Shown here: positions 1 through 6,113 of the stretch, piece after piece
Numbering within the stretch: position 1 is the first letter of the stretch
Layout: each line of letters opens with the position of its first letter
Assembly: GCA_030589965.1 (NCBI GenBank)
Contig: JAUUZM010000197.1
Coordinates: forward strand, 1-6,332
DNA from: Bacteroides sp.
Lineage (GTDB): Bacteria; Bacteroidota; Bacteroidia; Bacteroidales; SM23-62
DNA: 6,332 nt
Direction: 5' to 3'
Notes under the pieces: generated by a model
Seen by the model: the letters and a program-made list of their open reading frames with translations, nothing else
Told to the model about the DNA's origin: nothing
The model's database searches: none
Program-made: the position numbers and the translations under genes

Positions 1-38
1 CTGTTTAATAGCTTGTCGATGTCCAACCTTAATATTTA

Positions 39-69
39 TTGACTCTAAGTAAAGATTGCCCTAACTTGA
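39..69 (+). promoter_or_regulatory. Candidate Bacteroidota-type promoter for the molybdenum hydroxylase operon
   Basis: TTG at 39-41 (within TTGACT) is followed after 20 bases by TAACTTGA at 62-69. This resembles the Bacteroidota promoter pattern of a -33 TTG and a -7 TAnnTTTG about 19-21 bases apart, with one T of the -7 element missing. Transcription would start around 75, giving a leader of under 20 bases before the ATG at 92. The match is imperfect and only 91 bases of upstream sequence are visible, so this is a suggestion. No Shine-Dalgarno sequence precedes the ATG. Confidence 0.3.
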
Positions 70-91
70 ATACCCAAATTATAATACAGCT

Positions 92-769
92 ATGAATAAG
101 CAATTTACCAAGATCCATCTTGCCTATGCACTGATAATCGGTTCCGCATGGGGATTCGGAGAAGTAGCCCTTGGCGCCGGACTAAAAAGTTGTGCACACA
201 TGATGTCAGGATCACTGATGACAGGTGTTGCCCTGTTCTTTATCGCAGCGGCCTGGGTAGCATCAGGCAATTATCTGACCCCAATACTAAGCGTTCTAAT
301 CGCATCGGTATTTAAACTTTTTGATGCCGTTTTGCTCTCCCTGCCTGTCATGCATGGTGCCATCGGGAATCCGATTTTTGCGTTTCTTCTCGAGGGTGTG
401 GCATTCATTGTTTTGATCGCCATTTTTCGACAGGTCTCCTGGAAATCAATGCGATCAAGAGCCCTGCTGGGAGGTGGTTCCGCCCTTATCGCGGTCGCCA
501 TGTTCCCACTGGTAAAATATGCTACCGGCGTTCCTGCCTGTGTGTATCCTAATACCATAGTACCGCTTTCCGTATTCTTTGCCCCCCTGGCCATAGCCTT
601 CTCGGCCCTGATGGTCCCACTTGGATTCACAGCCGGAGTAAGAATTCGCAGCTCCCTGGATAATCTCGACCTCCGCATTAAAAACAGCTTCCTTCGTGCA
701 GCCCTTTCACCCATGACCATGGCTACTGCCCTCGTCCTCGTTCTCCTGTTCCGAATGATCGTATCGTGA
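92..769 (+). CDS. Polytopic inner-membrane protein of unknown function, first gene of the molybdenum hydroxylase operon
   Basis: I do not recognise this 225-residue protein. It is very hydrophobic, with about six or seven membrane segments (roughly residues 9-30, 40-59, 62-83, 92-112, 124-143, 155-178 and 203-223) and a basic loop around 184-202. Charged or polar residues lie in or beside the membrane segments: E24 (in GFGEVALGAG), K75 and D78 (in FKLFDAV), H88, N93 and E101. That is typical of a small transporter or of an S-component of an energy-coupling-factor transporter, and the size fits, but no diagnostic motif proves it. The stop codon overlaps the GTG start of the XdhC-MocA gene by four bases, so the two are probably translationally coupled, and a role tied to molybdenum enzyme maturation or substrate supply is plausible. 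The ATG at 92 is chosen because the hydrophobic core starts soon after it. Confidence 0.8.
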   Translation: MNKQFTKIHLAYALIIGSAWGFGEVALGAGLKSCAHMMSGSLMTGVALFFIAAAWVASGNYLTPILSVLIASVFKLFDAVLLSLPVMHGAIGNPIFAFLLEGVAFIVLIAIFRQVSWKSMRSRALLGGGSALIAVAMFPLVKYATGVPACVYPNTIVPLSVFFAPLAIAFSALMVPLGFTAGVRIRSSLDNLDLRIKNSFLRAALSPMTMATALVLVLLFRMIVS

Positions 770-2454
770 AAGGGATCTTTCATAGACTCCTGGAGGAACT
801 GGATAAAACCCGACCCCTGGTGCTCACCACCCTCCTCTCCACCAAGGGATCCGTCCCGCAGGTCCCGGGTGCATCTGCCCTTTTCTCTGACGGTGCTCTT
901 CTCTCTGGCACCCTGGGAGGTGGAGTTCTCGAAGGCAATGCCACATCAAAATCCACTACCCTTTCCTCCCCTCAGAATTCCCTGCTTTATCCCTATGATC
1001 TCGATGGGGATATCACTTCCGTGGAAGGGGCTATTTGCGGGGGTACAGCCCTTCTGCTTATGGATGTCGACCCCTCGCAAAGCAAGGAGACATTCAGAGA
1101 TCTTCAAAATTCCCTATCCATTGGCAAATCAGGTATACTCGCAACCCTGATCCGGGGGAATGAAATAAGCGCCCAGGAGGATGATACTACCAAAGCCCGG
1201 GAGAATGATACAGTTGAAATCGAAAGATTCTGGCTTGAATCAGGAGAAGTTAAACCTGGGCAGTTTCCGGATTTGCCGGTAGAGATTCTGAACGAAATAT
1301 CTTCTTCCCTTGAAAAAAAATCCTGCATTTACCTGAAATCATCAGAACCCCTTTCAGTTTTCCTGGAACCGGTTTTTCCATTGCCCAAACTATATATTGC
1401 AGGTGCCGGACATATAGGAAAAGCCCTTGCCCACCAGGCCCGCCTCCTGGATTTTGAAGTATGCGTAATCGACGACAGGGCCGAATATGCCAAGCCCGAA
1501 AACATCCCGGATGCTGATCAAATTATCGTATCACCCATCGGAAAAGCCATAGAGAAAATCCCTAAAACCAGAGAATCGTATATAGTAGTTGTGACCCGTG
1601 GACACCGGGATGATGGGGAGGCTCTCAGGGCCTGCATCAACGAGGATATTCCATACCTGGGCATGATCGGGAGTAAAAAGAAAATCCGCCTGATGATGGA
1701 GAATTTCCAGGATAATGGATGGGCAACAGAGGAAGAAATCAAACGGGTGCATGCTCCAATTGGACTCGAAATCGGATCCAAAACAGTCCAGGAGATAGCC
1801 ATAAGTATAGCAGCCCAGCTGGTTCAGGTCAGAAACCAGAATAAACCGGCCGGCAAAAGTCATCATATCCCTGCCATCATCCTGGCAGCGGGAATGTCCA
1901 CACGAATGGGAAAACCAAAAATGCTTCTTCCCTTTGGTGAAAAGAGCATTATTGAAACGGTGATCAAGCAGGTCAATAATTCGGCTTTGAGCCAGACATA
2001 TGTGGTGCTTGGCTCAGACAATGAAGCCCTAAGCAACAAGATACAGGGATTGAATACCCAGAACCTTCTAAATACAAATTATGAGGAAGGAATGTTGTCT
2101 TCGGTTCAGTGCGGATTAAAATCCTTGCCCGAAACCACGGAAGCAGTCATGGTCTTGCTTGGGGATCAGCCAATGATTTCATCTTCAGTAATGGACAAAA
2201 TGATTACCCGGTACAAACATACGGATAAGGAAATTCTGATTGCTTCTCACCAGGGAAAGAGGGGGCATCCCATTCTGATCGGCTCCAGGTATTTTAAAGA
2301 GATCCTCGAATTTACTTCTGATCAGTCTTTGAGGGACATTCTTGAAAACCACCCGTATGACTTAGAGGAAATGGAAACAGAGAATTCTGAGATACTCAGG
2401 GATATAGATACCGAACAAGATTACCAGAACGAACTTAAACAACTAGGGATATGA
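766..2454 (+). CDS. XdhC-family molybdenum cofactor insertion factor fused to a MocA-like cytidylyltransferase
   Basis: This 562-residue cytoplasmic protein joins two maturation activities. Residues 5-105 are the XdhC/CoxI N-terminal domain: TKGSVPQVPG at 26-35, GTLGGGVLEG at 48-57 (the XdhC GGG form rather than the CoxI SGGC form) and the conserved C91-G-G. Residues 207-353 are the XdhC C-terminal Rossmann domain: GAGHIG at 213-218, DDR at 236-238, VTRGHRDD at 276-283, YLGMIGSKKK at 297-306 and a final HAPIGLEIGSKT region at 329-340. Residues 368-555 are a MobA-like nucleotidyltransferase: LAAGMSTRMGKPK at 373-385, GDQP at 466-469, KRGHP at 498-502 and DIDTEQDY at 546-553. LAAG and RGHP fit MocA, which makes molybdopterin cytosine dinucleotide, better than MobA (LAGG). 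XdhC proteins bind the mature cofactor and deliver it to xanthine-dehydrogenase-family enzymes. The start is GTG at 766: it gives the full XdhC N-terminus and overlaps the previous stop as GTGA. The residues at about 106-205 between the two XdhC parts are poorly conserved. Confidence 0.93.
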   Translation: MKGIFHRLLEELDKTRPLVLTTLLSTKGSVPQVPGASALFSDGALLSGTLGGGVLEGNATSKSTTLSSPQNSLLYPYDLDGDITSVEGAICGGTALLLMDVDPSQSKETFRDLQNSLSIGKSGILATLIRGNEISAQEDDTTKARENDTVEIERFWLESGEVKPGQFPDLPVEILNEISSSLEKKSCIYLKSSEPLSVFLEPVFPLPKLYIAGAGHIGKALAHQARLLDFEVCVIDDRAEYAKPENIPDADQIIVSPIGKAIEKIPKTRESYIVVVTRGHRDDGEALRACINEDIPYLGMIGSKKKIRLMMENFQDNGWATEEEIKRVHAPIGLEIGSKTVQEIAISIAAQLVQVRNQNKPAGKSHHIPAIILAAGMSTRMGKPKMLLPFGEKSIIETVIKQVNNSALSQTYVVLGSDNEALSNKIQGLNTQNLLNTNYEEGMLSSVQCGLKSLPETTEAVMVLLGDQPMISSSVMDKMITRYKHTDKEILIASHQGKRGHPILIGSRYFKEILEFTSDQSLRDILENHPYDLEEMETENSEILRDIDTEQDYQNELKQLGI

Positions 2455-2933
2455 TTGAAACCATTCAGCTTGAACTAAATGGGACACCGACGAAACTCGA
2501 AATTGATCCGTCCACCATCCTTATGTGGGCGCTTCGAAATGAGCTCGGACTCACAGGCACCAAGTTTGGGTGCGGACTCGGATTCTGTGGTTCATGTACC
2601 ATCCTTTTGGATGATGAGCCTGTCCGGTCCTGTATGCTCGCGGTCAGCGATGCCGCCGGGAAAAAGCTGACTACTATTGAGGGACTTGCAAAAAACGGGG
2701 AACTACATCCCGTCCAGAAAGCCTTCATTAAAAATGATGCCCAGCAATGCGGTTATTGTACCCCGGGCATGATTTTGAATGCAGTTGGACTACTGCTTAA
2801 AAATCCTGAGCCATCACGGAAGGAAGTTATTGAAGGCATGGAAGAAAATCTTTGCAGATGCGGTACATATGGAAGGATCATCGAATCCATCCAGATGGCA
2901 GGTATTGAGATGAAAGGAGGGGTGAAGATATGA
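2451..2933 (+). CDS. [2Fe-2S]-binding small subunit of a molybdenum hydroxylase (IorA/CoxS family)
   Basis: This 160-residue protein carries both iron-sulfur clusters of a xanthine-oxidase-family enzyme and passes electrons from the molybdenum site to an outside acceptor. The N-terminal plant-ferredoxin-like domain has C41, C46, C49 and C61 (GCGLGFCGSC, then C61). The C-terminal helical [2Fe-2S] domain has C100-x2-C103 (QCGYCTPGM) and C135-x-C137 (NLCRCGTYGRI). All eight ligands are present and the length is normal for IorA, CoxS or NdhS-type subunits. It has no signal peptide, so export would depend on riding with the Tat-tagged large subunit. The ATG overlaps the upstream stop as ATGA, and its own stop overlaps the next ATG in the same way. 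The specific substrate, and so the gene symbol, cannot be decided from this subunit. Confidence 0.95.
   Translation: MIETIQLELNGTPTKLEIDPSTILMWALRNELGLTGTKFGCGLGFCGSCTILLDDEPVRSCMLAVSDAAGKKLTTIEGLAKNGELHPVQKAFIKNDAQQCGYCTPGMILNAVGLLLKNPEPSRKEVIEGMEENLCRCGTYGRIIESIQMAGIEMKGGVKI
2913..2920 (+). promoter_or_regulatory. Strong Shine-Dalgarno-like site before the large-subunit gene
   Basis: AAAGGAGG lies inside the end of the small-subunit gene, nine bases before the ATG at 2930. It is the only clear Shine-Dalgarno match in front of any start in the window and supports choosing that ATG. It also encodes the KGG of the small subunit's C-terminus, so it could be partly a by-product of codon choice. 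Confidence 0.5.
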
Positions 2934-5095
2934 AAAGGGAAGATAGAATAACCGAACTCCTTTCAAAGGATATGAATAATCCCTGGGAAATGGACCGCAG
3001 GGATTTTATGAGGAAACTAGGCGGGGGATTAATTATTGCCTTTGCCGTAAGCGACATGACCCTGCTGGGATCCTGCGCTGCAGAAGCAGATGAGAAAGGT
3101 GGCGTGAATGCCTACCTGAAAATTGGTCAAGATGGCCGGGTGACCCTTTTTACCGGGAAAATTGAAATGGGACAGGGACCCATTACCTCATTGCCTATGA
3201 TGCTTGCTGATGAGCTGGATGTAAACCTGGAAAGTGTGGATATTATTATGGGTGATACCCTACTCTGTCCATATGACCAGGGAACATACGGTTCCCTTTC
3301 AACCCGTAAATACGGACAGGCCATGCGGGCAGCTGCTGCAGAAGCCAAGGCTATTTTATTAAAAATGGCGGCAGCTGAACTATCCACCAATAACTCGCAA
3401 CTCGTCCCGGAGCAGCTTCAGGTGATTGACGGGATCGTTTCACTGAAAACGGATAATACCAGGAATATATCTTACGCTGACCTCACTCAGGGTAAAGAAA
3501 TCCTTGAAACTGTTACCGGAAAACCCAGCATGAAAAAAGCCTCAGAAATGAAGGTCATGGGCAATTCCAGGCTGCATGTGGATGCAGAACTTAAAGTTAC
3601 CGGGCAAGCGAAATATTCGGGAGATATGAAACTGCCGGGTATGATGTTCGCCAGAATTGTTCGCCCCCCTTCCCTGGGGGCCAAAATGCTCAGCATTGAC
3701 ACTTCAGGCGCTGAAGCCATCGAGGGAGTTGAAATTGTTGAGGCAGGGGATATGGTGGCAGTAATTCATGAATCCAGAGATATTGCTGATGTGGCTATTT
3801 CCAAAGTGAAAGCTGAATGGGAAGAGGAGACCATGGAGGTCGATGATAAAAACATTTTCGACCACCTGGTTAAAAATGGAACCGAGGTAAGAGAACTCAA
3901 AACTAAAGGTAGTCTGGACAAGGGCAAGGAAAACTCAACGCAGAATTTCTCTCAGGAGTACCATGATCCGTATATTGCTCATGCACCCATTGAAAACCAT
4001 ACTGCAACAGCAGTTTTTGAAGGAGAGAAACTTAAGATCTGGGCCTCCTGCCAAACCCCGTACCCAACCCAGGAAGATGTGGCTGAAGCACTGGGAATTT
4101 CAAAAGAAAATGTGCGTATGATGCAAATCTTCACGGGTGGAGGTTTTGGCGGAAAAATATATAATCCACAGGCTACAGAAGTGGCTTTACTCGCCCAAAA
4201 GACAAAAAAGCCCATTCAGTTGACCTGGACCAGGGAAGAAGAATTCATGTTTGACCGCCTGAGACCTGCAGCAACAATAATAATTGAATCTGGACTCGAT
4301 GCGGATGGGAAGATTGCCATGTGGGACTACCAGCTATATGCCGGAGGAAGAAGAGGTGCCACGACTTTCTATGATATTCCCAATCAGCTAACCAATCAAA
4401 ACAACGCCCCACGCAATGTCACTCTCCATCCCTTTCACACCGGAGCCTGGCGGGGACCAAGCAACAACACCAATACCTTTGCCAGGGAATCCCATATGGA
4501 ACTTATGGCAGCAGCAGCAGGGAAGGATGCTCTTCAATTTCGTCTGGATCACCTGGAAAAAGATGAGAAAATGACTAAGGTCCTGAAAGCAGGCGCTGAA
4601 AAGTTTGGGTGGACACCGGCTAAAGGTCCAAGTGGAAGAGGATATGGAATTGCCTGCGGAATTGATGCCGGAACCTATGTGGCTGTGTTTGTAGAGATCG
4701 ACGTTGATAAAGCAAGCGGGCATGTTCAGGTCAGAAGAGCGGTGGTTTCGCAGAACATGGGACTGGTAGTAAATCCCCAGGGAGTCATCATACAGGCCGA
4801 AGGATGTGTTATTATGGGACTAGGATATACACTTACTGAGGAAATTGAATTCGAGAACCGTAAGATGCTGACCCGGAATTTTGATACCTATGAAATACCA
4901 AAGTTCAGCTGGACTCCCCAAATCGAGGTTGTCCTGATCGACGCTCAGGATGATCCACCCCAGGGAGGAGGAGAGCCTGCTATTATCTGTATGGGAGGAG
5001 CCGTAGCAAATGCCATTTTTGATGCCACAGGTGCCAGGCTCTATCAGCAACCCCTGACCCCTGCCCGGATTCTGGAAGCCCTGGCAAAAGCATAA
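2930..5095 (+). CDS. Tat-exported molybdopterin-binding large subunit of a molybdenum hydroxylase (IorB / nicotinate dehydrogenase B type)
   Basis: This 721-residue catalytic subunit belongs to the xanthine oxidase family and should hydroxylate a heterocycle or oxidise an aldehyde at a molybdenum site. A Tat signal is clear: R23-R24-D-F-M-R-K followed by a hydrophobic stretch at 30-47. C49 (in LGSC) may be a lipidation site, though D42 is unfavourable. The domain order is permuted, as in IorB. Part of the second cofactor-binding domain comes first (about 58-190, with E79-M-G-Q-G at 79-83). The hammerhead domain follows at about 214-310 (VTGQAKYSGD at 223-232, LPG at 235-237). Next come the cofactor-binding motifs GGGFGGK at 403-409, GAWRGP at 505-510 and NPQGVIIQAEG at 615-625. 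Finally G-G-G-E682-P-A has the glutamate equivalent to the family's catalytic base. The CO dehydrogenase loop with a catalytic cysteine is absent. No FAD-binding subunit is next to it, matching two-subunit IorAB enzymes. The substrate is unknown. Confidence 0.93.
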   Translation: MKREDRITELLSKDMNNPWEMDRRDFMRKLGGGLIIAFAVSDMTLLGSCAAEADEKGGVNAYLKIGQDGRVTLFTGKIEMGQGPITSLPMMLADELDVNLESVDIIMGDTLLCPYDQGTYGSLSTRKYGQAMRAAAAEAKAILLKMAAAELSTNNSQLVPEQLQVIDGIVSLKTDNTRNISYADLTQGKEILETVTGKPSMKKASEMKVMGNSRLHVDAELKVTGQAKYSGDMKLPGMMFARIVRPPSLGAKMLSIDTSGAEAIEGVEIVEAGDMVAVIHESRDIADVAISKVKAEWEEETMEVDDKNIFDHLVKNGTEVRELKTKGSLDKGKENSTQNFSQEYHDPYIAHAPIENHTATAVFEGEKLKIWASCQTPYPTQEDVAEALGISKENVRMMQIFTGGGFGGKIYNPQATEVALLAQKTKKPIQLTWTREEEFMFDRLRPAATIIIESGLDADGKIAMWDYQLYAGGRRGATTFYDIPNQLTNQNNAPRNVTLHPFHTGAWRGPSNNTNTFARESHMELMAAAAGKDALQFRLDHLEKDEKMTKVLKAGAEKFGWTPAKGPSGRGYGIACGIDAGTYVAVFVEIDVDKASGHVQVRRAVVSQNMGLVVNPQGVIIQAEGCVIMGLGYTLTEEIEFENRKMLTRNFDTYEIPKFSWTPQIEVVLIDAQDDPPQGGGEPAIICMGGAVANAIFDATGARLYQQPLTPARILEALAKA

Positions 5096-5126
5096 AATTC
5101 TCCGGTTTTCGTATCTTACTCCTGCA

Positions 5127-5687
5127 ATGCCATCAGACAATTCACAAGATCTGGCCGGATGGGTAGAGAGCTATACCTCCGACTTGTTTTCCTGGGCACT
5201 TCATAAAACATCAGATGAAGAGCTGTCAAGGGATATTGTGCAGGATACCTTTATGGCAGCAGCTGAGAAACTTGATGGTTTCCGAGGGGACAGCTCGCCA
5301 AAGACATTTCTCTTTTCAATTCTTAATCATAAGATTATTGATCATTACAGGAGGAAGGTTAATAAACCGCTTAGGCTTGATGAAGAGAAATTATCTTCTG
5401 TATTCAATACGAACGGAGAATGGCTGGGTAACAGCAAACCCCGGGAATGGAATGAAGAGGAAACCAACCTGCTGGATGATATCGAATTTCAATCTGTGTT
5501 AAGGAAATGCATCTCAAATCTTCCCGATAACTGGAACGCATGCATCACATTAAAATACCTGCAGGAAAAAAAAACAGAAGAAATTTGTCAGGATCTTGGA
5601 ATCACTACGTCTAATTACTGGCAGATAATGCATAGGGCAAAGTTACAGCTCAGGGAATGCATAGAAAATAACTGGTTTAAGAAATAG
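5127..5687 (+). CDS. ECF-subfamily RNA polymerase sigma factor
   Basis: This 186-residue protein has the two-domain layout of an extracytoplasmic-function sigma factor. Region 2 spans about 14-78, with DIVQDTFMAAAEKLDGFRG at 36-54 (region 2.2) and SPKTFLFSILNHKIIDHYRR at 57-76 (regions 2.3-2.4). A polar linker at about 79-120 contains a WNEEET segment. Region 4 spans about 122-183, with a helix-turn-helix at 149-178 (KTEEICQDLGIT, then NYWQIMHRAKLQLREC) and a C-terminal NNWF. Regions 1.1 and 3 are missing, as expected. The EEICQ...LGIT...LREC...NWF tail resembles the ECF group that pairs with small soluble zinc-binding anti-sigma proteins, which matches the next gene. It starts 31 bases after the molybdenum operon. 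No in-frame ATG lies between that stop and this start, and the short gap leaves little room for a separate promoter, so read-through from the operon is likely. Confidence 0.93.
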   Translation: MPSDNSQDLAGWVESYTSDLFSWALHKTSDEELSRDIVQDTFMAAAEKLDGFRGDSSPKTFLFSILNHKIIDHYRRKVNKPLRLDEEKLSSVFNTNGEWLGNSKPREWNEEETNLLDDIEFQSVLRKCISNLPDNWNACITLKYLQEKKTEEICQDLGITTSNYWQIMHRAKLQLRECIENNWFKK

Positions 5688-5691
5688 TAAG

Positions 5692-5952
5692 ATGTTTAAA
5701 CGATTCATGAATAAATTATTCCTTTCCTGTCTCAAGGCAACAGAATTGCTTGAGAAAAAAATTCATGTTCGTCTTTCAACCAGGGAAAAATACCAGTTGA
5801 AAGCACATAAAATGATGTGTGATGCATGCCGGCGCTACGAAAAACAAAACCTGTTTATCGAAAACCATCTTAATTACCAGAAACCCATTTCTGCCAAGGA
5901 GGTTGATGTGGATGAACTTAAAAAGCTGATCAATAATAAACTCCAGAATTGA
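5692..5952 (+). CDS. Small soluble zinc-binding (zf-HC2/ZAS-type) putative anti-sigma factor
   Basis: This 86-residue protein has the anti-sigma zinc-finger signature. C13 lies in LSCLKATELLEKK, then H39-x3-C43-x2-C46 in AHKMMCDACRRYEKQ. That is the Hx3Cx2C pattern plus the upstream cysteine of zf-HC2 domains. The helix after the motif (about 47-60) and a short charged tail (about 70-85) complete it. There is no membrane segment or sensor domain, so it should act in the cytoplasm by binding the sigma factor encoded just upstream. The four-base gap between the two genes argues for co-translation. ZAS domains of this type can respond to thiol oxidation through loss of zinc, as RsrA does. Whether this one does is not visible. 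The start at 5692 directly follows the sigma stop, and another Met at residue 6 would also keep the domain intact. Confidence 0.8.
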   Translation: MFKRFMNKLFLSCLKATELLEKKIHVRLSTREKYQLKAHKMMCDACRRYEKQNLFIENHLNYQKPISAKEVDVDELKKLINNKLQN

Positions 5953-6018
5953 TTTCCCCCCTTCGAATACTCTACCCCATCTTTAATTTAACCACCTCCC
6001 ACTATACCTATTAAAGAT

Positions 6019-6033
6019 TTAACAGATTGTTAA
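6019..6033. repeat. Perfect inverted repeat TTAACA-GAT-TGTTAA
   Basis: Six-base arms (6019-6024 and 6028-6033) are exact reverse complements around a three-base centre, in the spacer between the anti-sigma and rhodanese genes. The arms are A+T-rich and no T-run follows on the plus strand, so an operator-like site is somewhat more likely than a terminator. In A+T-rich DNA a chance match is possible. Confidence 0.35.
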
Positions 6034-6042
6034 CCGGGATTT

Positions 6043-6068
6043 AAAAAAAATCAGACTTAATTGTCTGA
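6043..6068 (-). terminator. Candidate intrinsic terminator shape, strongest on the minus strand
   Basis: TCAGAC (6051-6056) and GTCTGA (6063-6068) are a perfect six-base stem around a six-base loop. On the minus strand the stem is followed at once by eight T (the A-run at 6043-6050), the classic terminator shape. On the plus strand only a mixed ATATATTT follows, so it is weaker there. No minus-strand gene is visible to its right, so it may instead be a modest bidirectional terminator for the sigma/anti-sigma transcript or an operator. Confidence 0.4.
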
Positions 6069-6069
6069 A

Positions 6070-6077
6070 TATATTTC
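6070..6077 (+). promoter_or_regulatory. Possible -7 element of a promoter for the rhodanese gene
   Basis: TATATTTC differs from the Bacteroidota -7 consensus TAnnTTTG only in the last base and lies 36 bases before the ATG at 6114. No TTG is found 19-21 bases upstream, where the A-run lies instead. If real, it may be a weak or sigma-factor-specific promoter. Confidence 0.2.
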
Positions 6078-6113
6078 GACTCATCCCTTATATACAAATA
6101 AGCTCATCTAATT

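Noticed and set aside
80..85. TATAAT directly upstream of the first start codon
   Set aside because: It ends six bases before the ATG, which would force a leaderless mRNA, and the only -35-like hexamer at the right distance (TTGCCC at 56-61) is a poor match. The TTG / TAACTTGA pair fits better.
1..91. Molybdenum-cofactor riboswitch or end of an upstream gene in the left flank
   Set aside because: The flank is too short and lacks the paired structure expected of a Moco riboswitch. Short open frames run to stops at 40-42 and 49-51 but have no recognisable content.
271..783. Long minus-strand open frame of 170 codons opposite the membrane protein
   Set aside because: It lies almost wholly opposite a coherent hydrophobic plus-strand protein, its product is Arg/Ala-rich with no domain pattern, and it has no promoter or partner. 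It is a shadow frame.
1864..2454. MobA (molybdopterin guanylyltransferase) as the identity of the C-terminal domain
   Set aside because: The motif is LAAG rather than LAGG and RGHP is present, both closer to MocA. The client enzyme is also of the xanthine oxidase family, whose dinucleotide form is normally cytosine.
2930..5095. Carbon monoxide dehydrogenase large subunit (CoxL) or classical xanthine dehydrogenase
   Set aside because: The CoxL active-site loop with catalytic cysteine is replaced by GAWRGPSNN, the domain order is permuted as in IorB, a Tat signal is present, and no FAD subunit is nearby.
5692..5952. FecR-like or other membrane-spanning anti-sigma factor
   Set aside because: No hydrophobic stretch long enough to cross a membrane occurs in the 86 residues.
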